Shown here one piece after another: positions 1 to 6,026 of a stretch of DNA of 6,366 nt. Every line of letters starts with the position of its first letter. Position 1 is the stretch's first letter. The position numbers and the translations under genes are program-made. Below the pieces are notes generated by a model. That model did not search any database. It worked only from the letters and a program-made list of their open reading frames with translations, and was not told the origin of the DNA. Source of the DNA: JBFWQM01 sp050249455 (GTDB lineage Bacteria; Pseudomonadota; Alphaproteobacteria; MPNO01; VGEU01); NCBI GenBank assembly GCA_050249455.1, contig JBFWQM010000279.1, positions 1 to 6,366 of the forward strand, read 5' to 3'.

Positions 1-387
1 GTGGTGCTGGGCTCCGGCATTCCCCAGACGATGATCGGGCTCAACCTGACGCACCAGGTGCTGGCGAACCCGGCGCGGGCCGCCGCGGTGGCGGCGATCA
101 CCGCCGGTCCCGCCCGGGCGGTCGCCGGCATGATGGCGCACGGCCTGCGTCGCACCCGCGACGCGGGGGCGGCGATGCACGATCCCTGCGTGATCGCCCG
201 CCTGCTGCGACCGGCGCTGTTCGGCGGCCGCCGCGCCCGCGTCTCGGTCGAGACGGCGGACGCCGTCACGCTCGGCCGCACCGCGGCGGACTGGGACCAC
301 GCGGAACCCAACGCCACGGTCCTGGAGACCGTGGACGCCGACGGTTTCTTCGACCTGCTGACCGAGCGCCTCGCCCGCCTGCCCTGA
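1..387 (+). CDS. Nucleoside hydrolase (inosine/uridine-preferring type), C-terminal fragment
   Basis: This is the last 128 codons of a gene whose 5' part lies outside the window; the frame is open at base 1 and stops with TGA at 385-387. Seen: a segment GLNLTHQV near visible residues 13-20, and AMHDPCVIARLL at about 58-69, followed by a beta-rich tail (VSVETADAVTLGRT). In the inosine-uridine nucleoside hydrolase family, an N-x-T-H stretch and a later H-D-P motif occur in the C-terminal third. The His of HDP acts in leaving-group activation and the Asp helps bind the catalytic calcium (family knowledge); here they are visible residues 60 and 61. These enzymes cleave the N-glycosidic bond of ribonucleosides to give base plus ribose, normally in the cytoplasm. 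Substrate preference cannot be judged from this piece. The GTG at base 1 should not be read as the start. The next gene follows on the same strand after 77 bases. Confidence 0.87.
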   Translation: MVLGSGIPQTMIGLNLTHQVLANPARAAAVAAITAGPARAVAGMMAHGLRRTRDAGAAMHDPCVIARLLRPALFGGRRARVSVETADAVTLGRTAADWDHAEPNATVLETVDADGFFDLLTERLARLP

Positions 388-464
388 CGGATTGGGGTTG
401 ACCGCGGCCGGCGGATCGGTGATCGAATAACTGCACAAACGATAAGCAGGACAGGAGAGGCGTC
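388..464 (+). promoter_or_regulatory. Leader / possible weak promoter region upstream of the TRAP operon
   Basis: This 77-base gap contains the least GC-rich stretch near the operon start (about 421-450). A TTGACC at 398-403 resembles a -35 box. The best -10-like candidates, TCGAAT at 423-428 or GAATAA at 425-430, lie 19 and 21 bases downstream, longer than the ideal 17. A dedicated promoter for the TRAP operon is plausible, but the match is poor and read-through from the nucleoside hydrolase gene is equally possible. I see no convincing operator dyad or hairpin terminator here. Confidence 0.22.
453..460 (+). promoter_or_regulatory. Ribosome binding site of the DctP-type gene
   Basis: The purine run AGGAGAGG lies just upstream of two adjacent ATG codons (465 and 468). 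Its AGGAG part ends 7 bases before the first ATG and 10 before the second, so either could be used. I chose 465 because the spacing is nearer the optimum; the difference is one residue in the signal peptide. It is the strongest Shine-Dalgarno sequence in the window, consistent with high expression of a periplasmic binding protein. Confidence 0.7.
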
Positions 465-1490
465 ATGATGGGATACCGCACCCTCGTGCGTACCACGCTC
501 TATGCCGCCGTCGCGGTCGCCGCCGTCGCGCCGGCCGCCGCGCAGGAAACGACGCTCAAGCTGCACCATTTGCAGGCGCCGATGACCGCGGCGCACCGGC
601 TGTTCATCGCCCCGTGGGCCAAGGACGTCGAGGCCGCGTCGGGCGGCAAGCTCAAGGTCCAGGTGTTCCCGTCGATGCAGCTCGGCGGCAAGCCCGAGGA
701 CCTTGCCGGCCAGGTGCGCGACGGCGTGGTCGACATCGTGTGGACCCTGCCGGGCTACACCCCCGCGGCTTTCACGATCAGCGACGTGCTGGAGCTGCCC
801 TTCATGGTGCCGTCCGGCATCGTCGGCAGCCAGGCGTTCATGGAATTCGGCACCAAGGCCGCCGCCGCGGACTACCAGGAGTACCACGTCCTGGTCCTGC
901 ACATGCACGACGCCGGCGAGATCCACTCCAAGAAGCCGATCCTGAAGCTCGAGGACGTGCAGGGGCTCAAGGCGCGCGTGCCGTCCCAGGCGATGGGCGA
1001 GGCGGTCAAGGCATGGGGCGGCGTGCCGGTCTACCTGCCGATCCCGCGCGTCGCCGAGGGCCTGACCCGCAACGAGGTCGAGGGCATCGTGACGGCATGG
1101 AACGTGATGCGCCCGCTCAAGCTGATCGAGGTCACCGGCTATCACACCAGCCTGCGGATGTATTCGGCGCGGTTCGCCATGCTGATGAACAAGGCGAGCT
1201 ACCAGAAGCTGTCGCCGGAGCTGCGCAAGCTGCTCGACGACAAGTCCGGGATGGCGCTGGCCAGGAAGGGCGGCGAGATCTGGGACCAGGAGGGCAAGGC
1301 CTCGTACGACGCCGCGGTCAAGCGCGGCAACAAGGTCGCCGACATGGACGGCGCAGAGCGCGCGCGCTGGCTGAAGGGCGCCGAGCCGGCCTACGAGCAG
1401 TACGTCAAGGACATGAACGCCAAGGGGCTCGACGGACGCAAGCTGCTGGCCGAGGCGCGCGCGGCGGTGGCGAAGTACGAGAAGAAGTAG
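465..1490 (+). CDS. TRAP transporter solute-binding protein, DctP family
   Basis: This 341-residue protein is the periplasmic receptor of a TRAP transporter; it captures a solute and delivers it to the DctQ/DctM membrane pair encoded next. Seen: a signal peptide with Arg residues at 5 and 9, a hydrophobic Ala/Val core at about 13-23, and a likely signal peptidase I cut after APAAA (A26/Q27). The mature part begins with the family-typical strand TLKLHHL and has GGKLKVQVFPSMQLGG at about 60-75. LKARVPS at 169-175 contains the Arg (R171) expected to pair with a substrate carboxylate in most DctP proteins (family knowledge). GLTRNEVEGIVTAWNVM (about 199-215) lies where binding-pocket residues usually fall, and W212/N213 may define ligand choice. 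Length is normal for the family. No lipobox Cys is present, so it should be a free periplasmic protein. The ligand is unknown; an organic acid is the default guess. The DctQ-type gene starts 8 bases after the stop. Confidence 0.95.
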   Translation: MMGYRTLVRTTLYAAVAVAAVAPAAAQETTLKLHHLQAPMTAAHRLFIAPWAKDVEAASGGKLKVQVFPSMQLGGKPEDLAGQVRDGVVDIVWTLPGYTPAAFTISDVLELPFMVPSGIVGSQAFMEFGTKAAAADYQEYHVLVLHMHDAGEIHSKKPILKLEDVQGLKARVPSQAMGEAVKAWGGVPVYLPIPRVAEGLTRNEVEGIVTAWNVMRPLKLIEVTGYHTSLRMYSARFAMLMNKASYQKLSPELRKLLDDKSGMALARKGGEIWDQEGKASYDAAVKRGNKVADMDGAERARWLKGAEPAYEQYVKDMNAKGLDGRKLLAEARAAVAKYEKK

Positions 1491-1498
1491 GCGGGCTG

Positions 1499-2050
1499 GT
1501 GTCGGACGGCACGACGACGGACGCCGGCGCGCACGGTCCCTCGGGCGCGCTGGCGACGGCGCCGCGCGGCCGCTTCGGACAGGGCCTGACCGCGGTCGCG
1601 CGCTGGCTCGCCGCGCTGGGCGGCGTGGGGCTGGTGTTCGTCACCGCCTTCGTCTGCGTCAGCGTGATCGGCAAGTCGGCCTTCCGCGCGCCCATCCTGG
1701 GCGACGCGGAGTTCGCCGAGATGGTGTGCGCGGTCTCCATCTTCGCGTTCTTCCCGTATTGCCAGATCACCGCCGGCAACATCGTGGTCGATTTCTTCAC
1801 CGTGGGCCTGTCGCCGCGCCGCCGCGACGCATTCGACGGCGTGGCCGACCTCGTGTTCGCCGCCATCTGGGCGCTGGTGACCTGGCGCATGATCGCCGGC
1901 GGAATCGAGGCGTTCGAGCGCGGCGAGGTCACGATGATGCTGAAGCTCGAGCTTTGGTGGGGCTATCTCGGCGCCTCGATCGGCTGCGTCGTCCTGGTCG
2001 TGACGTGCCTCTACACCGCGTGGCTGCGGCTCCGGGGCGGCGCCCGATGA
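1499..2050 (+). CDS. TRAP transporter small membrane subunit, DctQ family
   Basis: This 183-residue inner-membrane protein is the small subunit that pairs with the DctM-type permease. I chose GTG at 1499-1501 because the first in-frame ATG lies inside a membrane segment (at 1720) and this GTG sits 8 bases after the dctP stop; the ribosome site before it is weak (AGGCGG in the gap). From this start the protein has a polar N-terminus of about 30 residues and then four hydrophobic segments at roughly 33-56, 72-92, 111-132 and 146-174, the four-helix layout usual for DctQ. Family-like features are the acidic GDAEFAEM just before helix 2 and GNIVVDFF after it, matching the conserved (H/N)I-x-VD region. 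The positively charged loop SPRRR at about 105-109 fits a cytoplasmic location. Its last codons overlap the next gene by ATGA, suggesting translational coupling. The exact start is less certain than the identity. Confidence 0.9.
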   Translation: MSDGTTTDAGAHGPSGALATAPRGRFGQGLTAVARWLAALGGVGLVFVTAFVCVSVIGKSAFRAPILGDAEFAEMVCAVSIFAFFPYCQITAGNIVVDFFTVGLSPRRRDAFDGVADLVFAAIWALVTWRMIAGGIEAFERGEVTMMLKLELWWGYLGASIGCVVLVVTCLYTAWLRLRGGAR

Positions 2051-3363
2051 GCCCTTACGAGATCGGCGGCCTGTTCTTCGCCGTCACCATCGTCCTGATC
2101 ATGCTGCGCCTGCCAGTCGGCGTGGCGATGCTGCTGATGGGCGGCCTCGGCTACGTGCTGCTCAACGGCTGGGGGCCGCTGATCAACTTCATGAAGACGA
2201 TGGCCTACGGCCGGGTGTCCAACTTCAACCTGACCGTCATCCCGCTGTTCCTCTTGATGGGCCAGTTCGGGTCGAAGTCGGGGATCAACGAGGCGCTGTA
2301 CGCCGCGGCGCGGGCCTGGCTCGGCCATCTGCGCGGCGGGCTGGCGGTGGCCACCGTCGGCGGCTGCGCGGCGTTCGGCGCGGTATGCGGCTCCTCCACC
2401 GCGACCGCGGTGACGATGGCGCAAGTCGCGCTGCCGGAGCTGCGCCGCTACGGCTACGCGCCCTCGCTCGCCACCGGTACCCTGGCGGCGGGCGGCACGC
2501 TCGGCATCCTGATCCCGCCGTCGCTGATCCTGGTGATCTACGCGGTGATCGCCGAGACCTCGATCCTCGACCTGTTCATCGCCGCGATCATTCCCGGCAT
2601 CCTGGCGACCGTCCTCTACATGGCGGCGATCGCCGTCGTGGTCCGGCTGCGGCCGGAGGCAGGGCCCGCCGCCGAGCGCGAAGGCTGGCGCCGGCGCTTC
2701 GCCAGCCTGAAGGGCGTGTGGCCCGTGGTGGCGACGTTCTTCCTGGTGCTGTTCGGCATGTACCAGGGCTGGTTCTCGGCCACCGAGGCGGCGGCGGTGG
2801 GCGCGGCGCTGGTCGGGCTGCATGGCGCAATGTTCGGCCGCATGCGTTGGGCGCAGTTCCGCGAGGCGCTGATCGAGACCGGGCGGACGACGGCGATGAT
2901 CTTCCTGATCCTGATCGGGGCGGAGATCTACAACTCCTTCCTTGCCTTGACCCAGCTGCCGACCGAGCTCGCCGACGCCATCCAGGGGCTGGGCTGGCCA
3001 CCGCACGCGGTGATCGTGCTGATCCTGCTGATCTACCTCGTGCTCGGCTGCATCATGGACTCGCTGTCGATGATCCTGCTGACCGTGCCGGTGTTCCTGC
3101 CGGTGGTGCTCGGCCTCGACCTGGGGATGAGCTACGACGCCGCGATCGTCTGGTTCGGGATCATCGCCGTCGTCGTGGTGGAGGTCGGGCTCATCACGCC
3201 GCCGATCGGCATAAACGTCTTCGTCATCAATGCCATGGCAAGAGATGTTCCGATGCTGGAGACGTTCCGGGGCATCGTGCCGTTCCTCGCCAGCGACGTT
3301 GTCCGGATCGCCTTCCTTGTCGCCTTTCCCGGCATCACGCTCTGGTTGACCGGATTGACATAA
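2047..3363 (+). CDS. TRAP transporter large permease subunit, DctM family
   Basis: This 438-residue protein is the transport-channel subunit, which moves the solute inward with a sodium or proton gradient (family knowledge). It starts at ATG 2047, overlapping the dctQ stop (ATGA), and its length is within the usual DctM range. It is almost entirely hydrophobic, with about a dozen membrane segments. Family motifs are clear: IPLFLLMGQFGSKSG (65-79); AAFGAVCGSSTATAVTM (108-124); LPELRRYGYAPSLATG (129-144); GTLGILIPPSLILVIYAV (150-167) with the hallmark IPPS; GCIMDSLSMILLTVPVFLP (334-352); and WFGIIAV...GLITPPIGINVFVI (369-394) with the second TPP signature. A charged loop at about 200-224 (REGWRRRF) separates the two halves. 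Both halves look intact with no frameshift. The call is secure; the transported substrate is not shown by the sequence. Confidence 0.96.
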   Translation: MSPYEIGGLFFAVTIVLIMLRLPVGVAMLLMGGLGYVLLNGWGPLINFMKTMAYGRVSNFNLTVIPLFLLMGQFGSKSGINEALYAAARAWLGHLRGGLAVATVGGCAAFGAVCGSSTATAVTMAQVALPELRRYGYAPSLATGTLAAGGTLGILIPPSLILVIYAVIAETSILDLFIAAIIPGILATVLYMAAIAVVVRLRPEAGPAAEREGWRRRFASLKGVWPVVATFFLVLFGMYQGWFSATEAAAVGAALVGLHGAMFGRMRWAQFREALIETGRTTAMIFLILIGAEIYNSFLALTQLPTELADAIQGLGWPPHAVIVLILLIYLVLGCIMDSLSMILLTVPVFLPVVLGLDLGMSYDAAIVWFGIIAVVVVEVGLITPPIGINVFVINAMARDVPMLETFRGIVPFLASDVVRIAFLVAFPGITLWLTGLT

Positions 3364-3413
3364 GCCGTTGGTCGGCCTAATCGCGCGGGGCCTCGACGGG
3401 AGAACGAGCCGCG

Positions 3414-5861
3414 ATGTCCTCGCCGCGCCTGAACCAGGCCGCCGCCGCCCTGCACGGCGGCCGCCCCGACGTGGCGCGCACGCTGTGCCGGCAGGCGCTG
3501 GCGGCCAACCCGAACGATGCGGACGCGCTGCACATCCTCGGCGTTGCCGAGCTGCGGTCCGGCGCCGTCCCCGCCGCGGAGGCGGCGCTGCGCCGTGCGG
3601 CGGCCCTGCGGCCGGCGGACGCCGCGTTGCGCAATACCCTGGGCGTCGCGCTGCACCAGGCGGGCAAGGCGACCGAGGCGGAGGCCGCCTATCGCGCGGC
3701 GATCGCGCGCAACCCGAAGGGCGCCGAAGCGCGCGGCAACCTGGCGCGTCTGCTGCTCGACCTGGGCCGGGTGCGGCCGGCGGCGCAGGCGGCGCGGGCC
3801 GCGCTCGACGTCCAGCCGGGCCAGGCCGACGCCGCCCTGGTCCTCGCCGCCGCCCTGGAACGGCAGGGGTCGCCCGCGGAAGCCGCCACGGCCCTGGCCG
3901 TCGCGCTCGCCGCCAACCCGTCGGCGACGCCGCTGCGGACGCGGCTTGCCGAGCTCCATCTCGGCCTTGGGCAGCCCGATCCGGCGATGGCGGTGATCGC
4001 GGCGCTGCCGCCGGGCGCCGTTGCGACCGGCGAGCTCCTGCACGTGCGCGGTGCGGCGCTGGCCCAGCTCGGCCGGCTGGACGAGGCCGCCGCGGCGCTG
4101 CGCCAGGCGGCGCCGCTGCTGCGCGACCCGGCAGGATGCCAGCTGCGCCTCGCCGCCGTCCTGTTCCAGGCCGGGCAGCCAGCCGAGGCCGCGGCGGCGG
4201 CCGCCGAGGCGGTGCGGCGCAGCCCGCAGGACGGCATGGCCAACAAGATCCTCGGCACCGCGCTGTTCGCCGCCGGGCAGGGCGAAGGCGCCGTCGCGCC
4301 GCTGGAGCGCGCCGTCGCCGCGCTGCCGCGCGACGCCGAGGCGTGGAGCAACCTGGCCGGCGCGCTGCTCGGCCAGCGGGCGGTGGACCGCGCGGTCGCC
4401 GCCGCCGCGGAAGCGGTCCGCCTCGCGCCAGGGATGCTGGCGGCGCGCAACAACCACGGCGCCGCGCTGCGCCGCGCGCACCGCTTCGGCGAGGCCATCG
4501 CGACCCTGCAGGCGGCGGTCGACCAGGCGCCCGCCAACGTCGAGGCGCTGGTCAACCTGGGCAACGTGCTGCTGGTGGTCGGCGCGGCGGGCGAGGCGGC
4601 GGACTGCTATTCCCGTGCGCTCGCGGCCGGGCCGGCGCGGCCGGACCTTTACAGCAACGCGGTGCTGTGCGCCCTGTATCGTCCCTCCGTGACGGCGCCG
4701 GCGCTGCGCGCCCTGGCCGCCGGCTGGAATGCCGCGCACGGCGGTGCGCCGCCGCCCGCCGCGCCGCGCCGGGTCCATGCCGGGCCGCCGCGCATCGGGC
4801 TGGTCTCGGCGGATTTCGGCCAGCACCCGGTCGGGCTGTTCACGGTATCGGTCGTCGAGGCGATGCGGCGGGCGGGCGCGGCGCCGGTGTGCTATGCCGG
4901 GCGCCGGCAGCCCGACCCGGTCAACGCGCGGCTGCGCGCGGCCGCCGCGGCGTGGGTCGATATCGCGGGCCTGTCCGATGCCGCGCTGGCCGATCGCGTC
5001 CGGGCGGACGGGATCGACGTGCTGGTGGACCTGGCCGGACACACGGAGGGCAACCGGCTGGGGGTGTTCGCCGGCCGCGCCGCGCCGCTGCAGCTCACCT
5101 GGGTCGGCTTTCCCGGTACGACCGGCGTTGCGGCGATGGACGCGATCGTCGCCGATGCGCGGCTGATCCCGCCCGGCGACGAGGCGTTCTACACCGAGCG
5201 GGTGCTGCGCTTGCCCGAGTCAGCTTGGTGCTACGATGCGCCGGGCCTGCGGCTGGCCGCCGCCCCGCCGCCGTCGCTGGCGCGCGGGCACGCGACGTTC
5301 GGCTGCTTCAACAGTCTCGCCAAGCTCAACGACGGGGTCGCCGCGGCGTGGGCGGCGATCCTCGGGCGGGTGCCGGGCAGTCGGCTGGTCCTGATGGCGC
5401 AGGGCTTGTCGGACGAGGAGGGGCGGCGGCGCACCGAGGCGCGCCTCGCCGCCGCCGGCATCGACCCGGCGCGGGTGGAGCTCCGTCCGTTCGGCACGCC
5501 CGAGGACTACCTCGCCGCGCACGGCGACATCGACGTGGCGCTCGACCCGTTCCCGTTCGGCGGCGGCACGACGACGTGCGACGCGCTGTCGATGGGCGTG
5601 CCGGTGGTCAGCCTGGCCGGGGACCGCTTCGCCGGCCGCATGGGCGTCTCGTTCCTGGCCAGCGCCGGCGCGTCCGACCTCGCCGCCGCCGACGTCGCCA
5701 CCTATGTCGATACCGCCGTCGCGCTGGCCGGCGACCACCGGCGGCTGGCCGGGTTGCGCGAAGGCCTGCGGACACGCATGGCGGCATCGGCGCTGTGCGA
5801 TGCGGACCGGTTCACCGCGCAGTTCCTGGCGGCGGTCGATGGGGCGTGGCGGGAGCCTTGA
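3414..5861 (+). CDS. TPR-repeat protein with GT41 / SPINDLY-type O-glycosyltransferase domain
   Basis: This 815-residue protein has no signal peptide and is probably cytoplasmic. The start ATG at 3414 has GGGAGA at 3398-3403 as a modest ribosome site. Residues 4-409 form about twelve 34-residue TPR units (for example 36-69, 70-103, 104-137, 138-171, 240-273, 274-307, 308-341, 342-375 and 376-409; those at 172-239 are degenerate), expected to bind the protein substrate. A Pro/Ala linker (about 443-459) leads to the catalytic region: RIGLVSADFGQHPVG (460-474, H471), VLVDLAGHTEGNRL (536-549, H543), TWVGFPGTTG (562-571), FGCFNSLAKL (629-638, K637) and DPFPFGGGTTTCDAL (711-725, D723), then DRFAGRMG and a helical tail. 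In GT41 enzymes these blocks bind a UDP-sugar (or GDP-fucose in plant SPY) and glycosylate Ser/Thr. By alignment by eye, the His of the NGHTT motif of animal OGT is Gly718 here. The donor sugar and targets are unknown. Confidence 0.92.
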   Translation: MSSPRLNQAAAALHGGRPDVARTLCRQALAANPNDADALHILGVAELRSGAVPAAEAALRRAAALRPADAALRNTLGVALHQAGKATEAEAAYRAAIARNPKGAEARGNLARLLLDLGRVRPAAQAARAALDVQPGQADAALVLAAALERQGSPAEAATALAVALAANPSATPLRTRLAELHLGLGQPDPAMAVIAALPPGAVATGELLHVRGAALAQLGRLDEAAAALRQAAPLLRDPAGCQLRLAAVLFQAGQPAEAAAAAAEAVRRSPQDGMANKILGTALFAAGQGEGAVAPLERAVAALPRDAEAWSNLAGALLGQRAVDRAVAAAAEAVRLAPGMLAARNNHGAALRRAHRFGEAIATLQAAVDQAPANVEALVNLGNVLLVVGAAGEAADCYSRALAAGPARPDLYSNAVLCALYRPSVTAPALRALAAGWNAAHGGAPPPAAPRRVHAGPPRIGLVSADFGQHPVGLFTVSVVEAMRRAGAAPVCYAGRRQPDPVNARLRAAAAAWVDIAGLSDAALADRVRADGIDVLVDLAGHTEGNRLGVFAGRAAPLQLTWVGFPGTTGVAAMDAIVADARLIPPGDEAFYTERVLRLPESAWCYDAPGLRLAAAPPPSLARGHATFGCFNSLAKLNDGVAAAWAAILGRVPGSRLVLMAQGLSDEEGRRRTEARLAAAGIDPARVELRPFGTPEDYLAAHGDIDVALDPFPFGGGTTTCDALSMGVPVVSLAGDRFAGRMGVSFLASAGASDLAAADVATYVDTAVALAGDHRRLAGLREGLRTRMAASALCDADRFTAQFLAAVDGAWREP

Positions 5862-6026
5862 CTGGCGCTACTGGGGGGCCAAGCCGAATCTGCGGTCATT
5901 CGATTTTTCTGTCGTTCTCCGGCTTGACCGGCGAACCCACCTGTCCGCGCAACGATGCGTCCCGGATATGGGTCCTCCGGTCAAGCCGAAGGACGACGAC
6001 AAAAAAATCAAATGCGCGTCGCCGCC
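5862..6026. other. Convergent intergenic region between the GT41 gene and the reductase gene
   Basis: These 165 bases separate the TGA of the + strand TPR glycosyltransferase from the TGA of the - strand reductase. Most of the interval is a long imperfect inverted repeat (5897-6014). The A/T runs at 5902-5909 and 6000-6007 stand out against the GC-rich surroundings. I see no credible gene; open frames through it on both strands translate to near-identical peptides only because the DNA is palindromic. Confidence 0.75.
5897..6014. repeat. Imperfect inverted repeat, likely dispersed intergenic palindromic element
   Basis: The left arm (5897-5938, 42 bases) is the reverse complement of the right arm (5970-6014, 45 bases) with one 3-base gap and only a few mismatches, around a 31-base centre. 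The perfect core is CGGCTTGACCGG at 5920-5931 against CCGGTCAAGCCG at 5977-5988. The arms begin and end with T/A runs (GATTTTTCTGTCG against CGACAAAAAAATC), so a transcript from either strand could fold into a long hairpin with the A/U pairs at its base. The U run lies on the 5' side of the stem in both directions, unlike a classical intrinsic terminator. Palindromes with this GGCTTGACCGG type of core between converging genes resemble short dispersed repeats known from alphaproteobacterial genomes (recalled, not searched). Only one copy is in the window, so its repetitive nature is inference. Confidence 0.8.

Noticed and set aside
614..1498. Upstream extension of the DctQ frame through the dctP gene
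   Set aside because: The frame is open only because of GC bias; the extension is Arg/Gly-rich and overlaps the clear DctP coding region. The GTG at 1499 gives the normal DctQ length and topology.
2011..3006. 331-codon open frame on the - strand opposite dctM
   Set aside because: It is a charged low-complexity product with His/Gln/Arg repeats produced by antisense reading of a membrane-protein gene; no recognisable domain.
3414..4640. TPR coding region as a tandem DNA repeat or recombination array
   Set aside because: The 34-residue periodicity is at protein level. Units differ widely in sequence, and I see no near-identical DNA copies, so this is an old repeat domain and not a recent tandem array.
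3132..5042. Long open frame of 636 codons on the - strand across dctM and the GT41 gene
   Set aside because: Its product is a low-complexity Arg/Gly/Gln-rich string with no family motif, and it lies opposite two genes with clear motifs. Long antisense frames are expected in DNA with strong third-position GC bias.
5897..6014. Palindrome as a classical bidirectional intrinsic terminator
   Set aside because: A run of U should follow the stem at the 3' side. Here the T run precedes the stem and A follows it on both strands, so the canonical form is not met, although a hairpin role at transcript ends remains possible.
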